This document shows positions 1 to 6,379 of a stretch of DNA of 64,000 nt, one piece after another (position 1 is the stretch's first letter; each line of letters starts with the position of its first letter). The position numbers and the translations under genes are program-made. Source of the DNA: Sphingomonas sp. URHD0057 (GTDB taxonomy: Bacteria > Pseudomonadota > Alphaproteobacteria > Sphingomonadales > Sphingomonadaceae). The stretch covers positions 487,501 to 551,500 of the forward strand of contig NZ_JIAU01000005.1 of assembly GCF_000620665.1 (NCBI RefSeq), written 5' to 3'. Under the pieces are notes generated by a model. It made no database searches, was not told the origin of the DNA, and worked only from the letters and a program-made list of their open reading frames with translations.

Positions 1-112
1 GTAAAGCTGCCGCGTTAGTGTTGACCAGCAGTGGGGCCGCCTCAAGGGCGAGCTGCGTAATCCTTGGCGCGCGTGATCCACGCATTTGCGCTTGCGCGGG
101 CGGCGCCGCCAC
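1..112 (-). CDS. possible 5' part of an unidentified gene, cut by the window edge
   Basis: On the minus strand a frame opens with GTG at 112, two bases after the stop of the upstream gene, and stays open to base 1 (about 37 codons). An in-frame ATG follows at 85. The visible peptide is Ala/Pro-rich, then holds a segment beginning MRGSRAPRITQ. There is no recognisable domain and no strong ribosome binding site. It could be the next gene of the same transcript or chance; the piece is too short to decide. Confidence 0.25.
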   Translation of the reverse strand, partial: MAAPPAQAQMRGSRAPRITQLALEAAPLLVNTNAAAL

Positions 113-114
113 CC

Positions 115-870
115 TCAGCTTGGCCGCAATGAGCGTTCGATGCCCCAACCAAGTTGAGCAATCGCACTAACTAATCTGTCGTGGAGTTGCTTACGTGACT
201 CATAGAAAATAATCCGTTGGTGTGCGAGATCGAACGGAATGTCCGTGATGTCGCCCCGCTCGGCAAACATCAAAACATCTTTCCCAAGCGCTTGCGCTAT
301 TCCCATCTCGTAAAAGACATTTGGATTCCTGCCGTTAAGGTCCGCAATTACAAATCGCGACCGAATAATCTCACGTACGACGACCGGCAGAATGGGCCCC
401 ACAATATTTTGCTCGTCACCGCGAACTGCGAAAAGGCCGACCTTTTCGCAAGCAGTTTCAACGGTTTGATAGGTTGGAAGTTCTTTCTCGCTCAAGGGCG
501 TTAGGACAAAGACCTGTCTTGCGACCACATCAATGGTCTTTGGGTCTATGCCGAAGCTGTCGAGAAATCGGCGGGGGTCGATCGGATCGTGAGATTGCTC
601 AGCCGCCGTATGAAACTTCGCCTTTTCGGCCATATCCAAGACGAGGTGATTTATCTCCTCCCAGCGGCCCCGATCTCGATAAATCTCGTCGTACATGCGA
701 CGGAAGTCAGTTTCTAGCGCCAGCCGCGTCCGATCTAGGTCCACGCGATGACGTTCTGCATCGTACACCGTGCCCTTGAGGCGGATTGACGAGAGATACA
801 CGGCGAGAGCCCCAAAAATCGCGAGCATCAGTGCGCCGATCGACAGGACAAGCGACAGGTCGACCTTCAT
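115..870 (-). CDS. membrane-anchored nucleoside 2-deoxyribosyltransferase-like (TIR-like Rossmannoid) protein
   Basis: 251 aa. Residues 5-28 form one hydrophobic N-terminal helix, residues 35-90 are charged and probably helical/coiled, and residues 115-245 form an alpha/beta domain. That domain opens with a strand ending FVLTPLSE, later has FVIADLNG and the motif NPNVFYEMG (182-190), and closes with IPFDL and a final strand. In nucleoside deoxyribosyltransferases and related effector domains the Glu of this loop (here E188) is the catalytic nucleophile. The inferred role is hydrolysis or transfer at an N-glycosidic bond of a nucleotide at the inner membrane, perhaps as a toxic effector. Its ATG overlaps the stop of the four-helix protein gene (ATGA at 867-870), so the two are translationally coupled. 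Base composition is more A/T-rich than the chromosomal flank. The substrate is unknown. Confidence 0.7.
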   Translation of the reverse strand: MKVDLSLVLSIGALMLAIFGALAVYLSSIRLKGTVYDAERHRVDLDRTRLALETDFRRMYDEIYRDRGRWEEINHLVLDMAEKAKFHTAAEQSHDPIDPRRFLDSFGIDPKTIDVVARQVFVLTPLSEKELPTYQTVETACEKVGLFAVRGDEQNIVGPILPVVVREIIRSRFVIADLNGRNPNVFYEMGIAQALGKDVLMFAERGDITDIPFDLAHQRIIFYESRKQLHDRLVSAIAQLGWGIERSLRPS

Positions 871-1268
871 TTTGCCAGCTCCGCGTATGCCGCAGAAACG
901 ATGTTGAAACTCAATAGAACGCTTGTCGCCAAGGAGAGAGCAATCAACACAGAAACGATCGCCCAGGTAGAGCTCAGACTCCGTTTCCTACTCTCGACAT
1001 AACGGAATACACACACGTTCATTATGAAGATTACCACTAAGCCCATCACTGTGACGCCCGACACATATGGATCTGGCGTTCTTGCGAGCGCGGCGATCAG
1101 TAGTGAGCACGCCGACGCAGTGAGCACCGTAGGAATATCCGAGAGCCCAACTACGATGTCATCGAATTTTGGCGACCGAGCGGTAACAAACTTCACAAGG
1201 AAGAGCACGAACGAAAGTGACAGGCCAAACACTACCGGCCACGCAGGGTGAACGACACCGTTTAACAT
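867..1268 (-). CDS. four-helix integral membrane protein of unknown function
   Basis: 133 aa. Hydrophobic segments lie at about residues 11-29, 44-62, 70-90 and 102-122, with short polar loops and no signal peptidase site. I do not recognise the family. It is sandwiched between a HEPN-like gene (79 bp upstream on the same strand) and the deoxyribosyltransferase-like gene, with which it shares an ATGA overlap. A membrane partner or sensor for the anchored enzyme is the simplest reading, but that rests on position only. The A/T-richer composition matches its two neighbours, suggesting the three were acquired together. Confidence 0.65.
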   Translation of the reverse strand: MLNGVVHPAWPVVFGLSLSFVLFLVKFVTARSPKFDDIVVGLSDIPTVLTASACSLLIAALARTPDPYVSGVTVMGLVVIFIMNVCVFRYVESRKRSLSSTWAIVSVLIALSLATSVLLSFNIVSAAYAELAK

Positions 1269-1347
1269 CTGAAGATATTATACCACCCTTCGTTTGTGCG
1301 CTGCCCACTCATACCTGGGCCAGCCATCCTGTTTAAGCCTGTTGGCG

Positions 1348-2268
1348 TTAAGGAGTGGGACTATTCGCCCGCTCAGCACTGCCATTCAGCATTTGCAGTA
1401 TTCCGCCGCTTGGCCGAACGCCGGCGATCGATCTAACAGGCGCAAGCTGTCGCTCCGCGACCTCTATCGCAACCCTGCTGATTGCAGCTACTGTGCTGTG
1501 GAAAAGCGTGGCCGCCTCCTCCGAGGAGAGGGTCCGGTCCGGATGGATAACTGGGTTCCGGTAGATCTCTTTTATTTGGCGCAGCAGCGCGATAGCCTCT
1601 GCCGTGGGCTTTGGTTCGGCATCCGACTCTCGTTGGCGTTCGAGCGCGCCTAGATATTGCCCCCAGTTGTTGAACTTTTGAATTTCCTTTGCCGGGAGGA
1701 AATCTGCGAGGTAGCGTTTGATCACTCGTTCAACTGCCCTCATTGCGTGGAATCCGCAAGCAGTCGGGAGATTAAAGGCGAGGCACTTTCCGGCGTCATC
1801 GACCTCCTTGAGCACGTCCTCACTGACTGCGATGAATGCTGCGGTAGGCAAAACGTTTCGAGCGCAGTTTACGAGCTGATTGACGTCGAAAATGCCCGAC
1901 CGCGTTACCGTGAATGATGCCATAATTCGTAGGTCAGCTATAAGAACAGTTCGAAATTGTTCGACCTTGCTCAGTATCAAATTGAGCTCGTACTCGGATC
2001 GAGCACTGTCCGGAGGGGTGATCCAGTTTCCTTCAGGGTCGCGGAAATGGCGGGTCTCAAAGGCATTGAGAAGATTGATGAGCTCTACGAGATCGTGACC
2101 GCACGCAGTTAGCTTTGCACGATCGCCCACCATCAGACTGCCGAGCGCCTGACGGAGACGGAAGGCGTGCACCAATGCATCATACAACGGGCCGCGCGCA
2201 TCGATCTTGGAAGCTTGCTCTAGAGCGCCTCCGAGTTCGACGAAGAAGGGTAGATCCACAAGTTTCAT
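1348..2268 (-). CDS. HEPN-domain-like protein with Rx4H motif
   Basis: 306 aa, all-helical in appearance. The N-terminal half (1-150) is of unknown type. The C-terminal half has an amphipathic helix around 172-190 (AMRAVERVIKRYL), then RNPVIH at 237-242, followed by a polar turn and a long helix. R-N-x3-H matches the R-x4-6-H signature of HEPN ribonucleases and also occurs in DUF4145-like HEPN proteins. The inferred role is an RNase or RNA-binding toxin/defence component. The start ATG lies only 3 bp after the nrdB stop, and its ribosome binding site (GGAG) sits in the last codons of nrdB, so it is read from the nrd transcript. Codon use is less GC-biased than nrdB. HEPN assignment is by motif only. 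Confidence 0.6.
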   Translation of the reverse strand: MKLVDLPFFVELGGALEQASKIDARGPLYDALVHAFRLRQALGSLMVGDRAKLTACGHDLVELINLLNAFETRHFRDPEGNWITPPDSARSEYELNLILSKVEQFRTVLIADLRIMASFTVTRSGIFDVNQLVNCARNVLPTAAFIAVSEDVLKEVDDAGKCLAFNLPTACGFHAMRAVERVIKRYLADFLPAKEIQKFNNWGQYLGALERQRESDAEPKPTAEAIALLRQIKEIYRNPVIHPDRTLSSEEAATLFHSTVAAISRVAIEVAERQLAPVRSIAGVRPSGGILQMLNGSAERANSPTP

Positions 2269-2271
2269 AAT

Positions 2272-3333
2272 CTACTCCGCCGCCACCCCCGCCGCCTCGA
2301 ACATATCCGGCCCGTCGCCGCTCGTGCTCGCGTCGTTCGCCGCCGTCTCGGCCTTGGCCTTCATCCGCCGGTCGAAGCTGTCCCACACGGTGTTCCAGTC
2401 GCCGCGGGTCGCGGCCTTCGAGTATTCGGTCGCGCGCGTTTCGAAGAAGTTGGCGTGCTCGACGCCGTTCAAGAGCGGGGCGAGCCAGGGGAGGGGGTGC
2501 TCGTCGACCATGTAGATCGGCTTGAAGCCCAATTGCCCCATGCGCCAGTCGGCGATGTAGCGGATGTACTTCTGGATTTCCTTGGGGCTCATGCCGTTGA
2601 TCGGCCCCTGCTCGAACGCGAGGTCGATGAACGCATCCTCGAGCGCGACGGTCTGGTGGCAGATGTCGCGGATGTCGTTCTTGACCGACTTGGTCAGGCA
2701 GTCGCGTTCCTTCACGAAGGTGTGGAAGAGCTTGATGATGCCTTCGCAGTGAAGGCTCTCGTCGCGCACCGACCAGCTGACGATCTGGCCCATGCCCTTC
2801 ATCTTGTTGAACCGCGGGAAGTTCATCAGCATGGCGAAGCTGGCGAACAGCTGCAGGCCCTCGGTGAAGCCGCCGAACATGGCGAGCGTCTTGGCGATGT
2901 CCTCGTCGGTGTCGACGCCGAACGTGCTCAGGTAATCGTGCTTGTCCTTCATCTCCTTGTACTGGAGGAAGGCCGAGTACTCGCTCTCGGGCATGCCGAT
3001 GGTGTCGAGGAGGTGCGAGTAGGCCGCGATGTGCACCGTCTCCATGTTGGAGAAGGCGGTCAGCATCATCTTGATCTCGGTCGGCTTGAACACGCGGCCG
3101 TATTTGTCGTGGTAGCAATCCTGCACCTCGACGTCGGCCTGGGTGAAGAAGCGGAAGATTTGCGTGAGCAGGCTGCGCTCGGTCTCGTGGAGCTTCTGCG
3201 CCCAGTCGCGGCAATCCTCGCCGAGCGGCACTTCCTCGGGCATCCAGTGGATCTGCTGCTGGCGCTTCCAATATTCGAACGCCCACGGGTATTCGAACGG
3301 CTTGTACTGCTTGCGGGCTTCGAGGAGGGGCAT
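2272..3333 (-). CDS. nrdB: class Ia ribonucleotide reductase beta subunit NrdB
   Basis: 353 aa from the ATG at 3333, preceded by AGGAG at 8-nt spacing. The open frame extends upstream but without protein-like sequence. It carries the di-iron and tyrosyl-radical site: D67, the METVHIAAY stretch giving ligands E98 and H101 and the radical tyrosine Y105, and a later VRDESLHCE segment supplying the second Glu/His pair. With NrdA it reduces ribonucleoside diphosphates to deoxyribonucleotides in the cytoplasm. It is the sixth gene of a minus-strand run starting with nrdA and is followed after 3 bp by the HEPN-like gene. The C-terminal tail is acidic and ends in small residues, as expected for the peptide that docks on NrdA. 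Confidence 0.96.
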   Translation of the reverse strand: MPLLEARKQYKPFEYPWAFEYWKRQQQIHWMPEEVPLGEDCRDWAQKLHETERSLLTQIFRFFTQADVEVQDCYHDKYGRVFKPTEIKMMLTAFSNMETVHIAAYSHLLDTIGMPESEYSAFLQYKEMKDKHDYLSTFGVDTDEDIAKTLAMFGGFTEGLQLFASFAMLMNFPRFNKMKGMGQIVSWSVRDESLHCEGIIKLFHTFVKERDCLTKSVKNDIRDICHQTVALEDAFIDLAFEQGPINGMSPKEIQKYIRYIADWRMGQLGFKPIYMVDEHPLPWLAPLLNGVEHANFFETRATEYSKAATRGDWNTVWDSFDRRMKAKAETAANDASTSGDGPDMFEAAGVAAE

Positions 3334-3338
3334 GTCAG

Positions 3339-3650
3339 TTACTCCTGAATTCTGCGGGCGCGGACGTTGATCACGCGGTCCTTGTAGATGACGCGGGACT
3401 TGCGGGCGCCGACGCCGAACACGACGATGCCGAGGAAATAGCCGAAATCGTACCAGCCGCCGTTGTTGGGCACGGCGTAGACCGCGACCTGGCTCGAGAA
3501 TAGCGAGACCAGCCACGCGACCGGGAAGATGAAGCCGTGCCACAGGCCGAGGAGGAAGCCCGGCGCGGTGGGCGCGACGGCGTCGGGCGCCTGCGTCGCG
3601 GCGCACGCGGTGAGCGCGAGTGCTCCGGCGAGGAGGGCGAGGCGCTTCAT
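3339..3650 (-). CDS. small lipoprotein between nrdA and nrdB
   Basis: 103 aa. Residues 1-15 form a signal ending in a lipobox (LTACAA, modified Cys near residue 16). Two further hydrophobic stretches lie at about 31-50 and 66-82, with a basic tail (residues 83-100). Function unknown. The start overlaps the stop of the 64-aa membrane protein gene (ATGA, 3647-3650), and nrdB follows after 5 bp. A membrane-attached product within a ribonucleotide reductase operon is unexpected; there is no sequence clue to a catalytic role. Confidence 0.8.
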   Translation of the reverse strand: MKRLALLAGALALTACAATQAPDAVAPTAPGFLLGLWHGFIFPVAWLVSLFSSQVAVYAVPNNGGWYDFGYFLGIVVFGVGARKSRVIYKDRVINVRARRIQE

Positions 3651-3841
3651 CGCGCGCCCGCCGCATTCTGGGAGGCGATGGCGAAGCCGGCGAGGAACAG
3701 CCCGAACGCCGTCAGCATCATCCCGCCGATCAGCATCGCCGCGTGGCGCGGCTGGCCTTCGCCGCGGCGGCGGATCGCGGGGGTCAGGAGTGCGATCCCG
3801 ATCACGATCGCGACCGCGCCGAGGAGGATGAAGGCGCTCAT
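3647..3841 (-). CDS. 64-aa two-helix membrane micro-protein in the nrd operon
   Basis: Starts at the ATG at 3841, which overlaps the preceding stop as ATGA (3838-3841), and ends in ATGA with the lipoprotein gene. Two hydrophobic segments (about 3-20 and 36-56) are separated by a short basic loop with RRRGEG. No known family recognised. Longer starts upstream in this frame read through unlike-protein sequence and are rejected. The perfect overlaps on both sides argue that it is really translated. Confidence 0.75.
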   Translation of the reverse strand: MSAFILLGAVAIVIGIALLTPAIRRRGEGQPRHAAMLIGGMMLTAFGLFLAGFAIASQNAAGAR

Positions 3842-4080
3842 CGCATTTGCGCCGCTTCGATCTCGGCCGCGCTCGGATGATATTCGAGGCCGCCGAGGCC
3901 GTGGATGAGGAGGATCGCGGCGATGATCAGCAGGATCACCGCGCCCTGGCTGCCGTAGCCGCCGGTGCCGTCCTCGGTTGCCGGGGCGGGGCGGCGGTAC
4001 AGCCACAGTGCAGCCGCGAGCATCGCGACGCCGACCGCGACCTCGGCCATCGCGCCGTAGCTCAGGTGCGCCCAGTTCAT
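3838..4080 (-). CDS. 80-aa two-helix membrane micro-protein in the nrd operon
   Basis: Start taken at 4080 (MNWAHLSYG) because that ATG overlaps the preceding stop as ATGA; an alternative ATG lies 18 bp upstream at 4098. Hydrophobic segments at about residues 11-29 and 47-64 are joined by a polar Gly/Pro loop, with a C-terminal acidic amphipathic tail. Function unknown. It is tightly coupled on both sides in the nrdA-to-nrdB chain. Confidence 0.75.
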   Translation of the reverse strand: MNWAHLSYGAMAEVAVGVAMLAAALWLYRRPAPATEDGTGGYGSQGAVILLIIAAILLIHGLGGLEYHPSAAEIEAAQMR

Positions 4081-4199
4081 CGCTTGAGCAGCTCCCACCC
4101 GATCGCCGCCGTCGCCGCGGTGGCGATGAGGTCGAGCGCGACCAGCACCAGCACGACCGCGCCGGCGCGCCTGGCGAAGCGGGTGAGGCGCGGGCTCAT
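4077..4199 (-). CDS. 40-aa single-helix membrane micro-protein directly after nrdA
   Basis: Begins at the ATG at 4199, which overlaps the nrdA stop (ATGA, 4196-4199). The peptide has a basic N-terminus (RLTRFARR), one hydrophobic helix (about 12-34) and ends LLKR, a typical positive-inside single-span topology. It is too short for most gene callers. Translational coupling to nrdA and to the next gene supports it. No function can be assigned. Confidence 0.7.
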   Translation of the reverse strand: MSPRLTRFARRAGAVVLVLVALDLIATAATAAIGWELLKR

Positions 4200-6070
4200 T
4201 GGCACGCCAGGCACTCGTCGTAATCGGTGCTCGAGGCGAGGGGGATTTCCTTCAATTCGGGCGTGTTGTCGGCCTCGACGCCGCCGGCGAAGCCCGCGCG
4301 CTGGACCGATTTCGAGCGCAGGTAATAGAGGCTCTTGATGCCGAGCTCCCAGGCGCGGAAGTGGAGCATCATCAGGTCCCATTTGTCGACGTCGGCGGGG
4401 ATGAACAGGTTCAGCGACTGCGCCTGGTCGATGTAGGGCGTGCGGTCGGCGGCAAGCTCGATCAGCCAGCGCTGGTCGATCTCGAAGCTGGTCTTGAAGG
4501 TGTCCTTTTCCTCCTGGGTGAGGAAGTCGAGGTGCTGGACGCTGCCGCCCTGCTCGAGGATCGAGTTCCACACGGCGGCCGGGGCAACCACGTTCTTCTT
4601 CTCGAACAGCGCTTCGAGATAGGGGTTCTTGATCGAGAAGCTGCCCGACAGCGTCTTGTGGGTGTAGATGTTGGCCGGGATCGGCTCGATACAGGCGCTG
4701 GTGCCGCCGGCGATGATCGAGATCGACGCCGTCGGAGCGATCGCCATCTTGCACGAAAAGCGCTCCATCACGCCCATGTCCATCGCGTCCGGGCAGGCGC
4801 CTCGCTCCTGCGCCAGCATCATCGACGCCTGGTCGACCTGGGCGCGGATGTGCTTGAAGATCTTGAGGTTCCAGCTCTTGGCCATGGCGCCCTCGAACGG
4901 CAGCCCGCGGGCCTGGAGGAAGGAGTGGAAGCCCATGACGCCAAGGCCGACCGAGCGCTCCCGCTCGGCGCTATACTTGGCGCGCGCCATCTCGTCCGGC
5001 GCCCGGGCGATGTAGTCGCTGAGCACGTTGTCGAGGAAGCGCATGACGTCCTCGATGAACTGCTTGTCGCCGTTCCACTCGTCCCAGGTTTCGAGGTTCA
5101 GCGACGACAGGCAGCACACCGCGGTGCGGTCGGCGCCGAGATGGTCGCGGCCGGTCGGCAGGGTGATCTCGCTGCACAGGTTCGAGGTGGTGACCTTGAG
5201 CCCGAGCTCGCGGTGATGCCTCGGCATCGAGCGGTTCACCTGGTCGATGAAGATAATGTACGGCTCGCCCGTCGCGAGGCGGGTTTCGACCAGCTTCTGG
5301 AACAGGCTGCGGGCGTCGACCGTGCCGCGAACGCTCTGATCCTTGGGCGACTTGAGCTCGAACTCCGCGCCCTCGCGCACCGCTTCCATGAACTCGTCGG
5401 TGACGAGCACGCCGTGATGGAGATTGAGCGCCTTGCGGTTGAAGTCGCCGCTGGGCTTACGGATCTCGAGGAACTCCTCGATCTCCGGGTGCGAGATATC
5501 GAGGTAGCAGGCAGCCGAGCCGCGGCGGAGCGAGCCCTGGCTGATCGCCAGCGTCAGCGAATCCATCACGCGCACGAACGGAATGATGCCGCTGGTCTTG
5601 CCGTTGAGTCCGACCGGCTCGCCGATCCCGCGCACGCAGCCCCAGTAAGTGCCGATGCCGCCGCCCTTGGAGGCCAGCCAGACATTCTCGTTCCAGGTCC
5701 CGACGATGCCTTCGAGGCTGTCGGAGACGCTGTTCAGATAGCAGCTGATCGGCAGGCCGCGGCCGGTGCCGCCGTTCGACAGGACCGGCGTCGCCGGCAT
5801 GAACCACAGGCGCGAGATATAGTCGTAGACCCGCTGCGCATGCTCCGCATCGTCGGCATAAGCGGCGGCGACGCGCGCGAACAGGTCCTGGTAGCTCTCG
5901 CCGGGAAGCAAATAGCGGTCGCGCAGCGTGTCCTTGCCGAACTCGGTCAGGAGCGCGTCGCGGCTGTCGTCGGTGGTGACCGGAAAGGCGCGCATGTCGA
6001 CCGTCTTGCTGGTGCGCGGGGCCGCCGTGACGTCGTCGCTGGTGACTTCGCTGCTGCTCGAAAAATCCAT
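4196..6070 (-). CDS. nrdA: class Ia ribonucleotide reductase alpha subunit NrdA
   Basis: 624 aa from the ATG at 6070, chosen because GGAAG sits just upstream; a frame extension to 6139 lacks such a site. Catalytic features are present: ISCYLNS (active-site disulphide Cys), NLCSEI with the thiyl-radical Cys and its Asn/Glu partners, a second Cys pair in AVCCLSS, the YY radical relay in SLYYLRS, and the C-terminal ECLACQ, a CxxC that passes electrons from thioredoxin/glutaredoxin. No N-terminal ATP-cone is obvious, so overall-activity allostery may be missing. It is the first gene of the nrd operon. Its stop overlaps the start of the 40-aa gene. The 309-bp upstream region carries two inverted repeats. 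Confidence 0.96.
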   Translation of the reverse strand: MDFSSSSEVTSDDVTAAPRTSKTVDMRAFPVTTDDSRDALLTEFGKDTLRDRYLLPGESYQDLFARVAAAYADDAEHAQRVYDYISRLWFMPATPVLSNGGTGRGLPISCYLNSVSDSLEGIVGTWNENVWLASKGGGIGTYWGCVRGIGEPVGLNGKTSGIIPFVRVMDSLTLAISQGSLRRGSAACYLDISHPEIEEFLEIRKPSGDFNRKALNLHHGVLVTDEFMEAVREGAEFELKSPKDQSVRGTVDARSLFQKLVETRLATGEPYIIFIDQVNRSMPRHHRELGLKVTTSNLCSEITLPTGRDHLGADRTAVCCLSSLNLETWDEWNGDKQFIEDVMRFLDNVLSDYIARAPDEMARAKYSAERERSVGLGVMGFHSFLQARGLPFEGAMAKSWNLKIFKHIRAQVDQASMMLAQERGACPDAMDMGVMERFSCKMAIAPTASISIIAGGTSACIEPIPANIYTHKTLSGSFSIKNPYLEALFEKKNVVAPAAVWNSILEQGGSVQHLDFLTQEEKDTFKTSFEIDQRWLIELAADRTPYIDQAQSLNLFIPADVDKWDLMMLHFRAWELGIKSLYYLRSKSVQRAGFAGGVEADNTPELKEIPLASSTDYDECLACQ

Positions 6071-6225
6071 CTCGCTTCCCCGTCCCTCTACAGCCCTCTC
6101 GAGGACTGTTTGTTCCCCAATTGTTCGACTCGGAGCCATTCCCGGCTATCCTAGTCCTTTTTGGCGTGCGCGGGGGCTTTTCTGAGCCTGGCCCCTGTGG
6201 AAATCGGGGACGAGCGTGCCCACCA

Positions 6226-6245
6226 CCGGAATATAGGTATTCCGG
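6226..6245. promoter_or_regulatory. perfect inverted repeat in the nrdA upstream region
   Basis: Arms CCGGAATA and TATTCCGG (8 bp, no mismatch) around TAGG. It lies about 155 bp upstream of the nrdA ATG in the 309-bp gap between nrdA and the TIR-protein gene. The position suits an operator; a protein that binds it is not identified. Confidence 0.5.
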
Positions 6246-6249
6246 CGCT

Positions 6250-6271
6250 GAACACTAGGTTTTGAGTGTTC
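6250..6271. promoter_or_regulatory. second perfect inverted repeat in the nrdA upstream region (NrdR-like half-sites)
   Basis: Arms GAACACT and AGTGTTC around 8 bp. The ACAC...GTGT half-sites resemble the NrdR box of ribonucleotide reductase promoters, but the inner spacing is 10 rather than 8 bp, and the centre lies 25 bp from the centre of the neighbouring repeat. Both repeats share a TAGGT core. It could be a lineage-specific NrdR site or an unrelated operator. The rest of the 6071-6379 gap shows no gene. Confidence 0.45.
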
Positions 6272-6379
6272 CCCCACTCGCGCTACCACCTATTGTGCCT
6301 TAACTGGAAACAGACGCAAGCGGGTAATTGAGGGTTAACGCAATTTTGCTGTGAATGTGTCGTAAACGTAACGACTTTG

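Noticed and set aside
2272-3666. Longer nrdB frame of 464 codons
   Set aside because: The first 111 residues are Arg/Pro-rich antisense-like translation of the lipoprotein gene; the real ATG at 3333 has a good ribosome binding site.
6226-6271. Calling the nrdA inverted repeats NrdR boxes
   Set aside because: Half-site spacing and distance between repeats do not match the known box; kept only as candidate operators.
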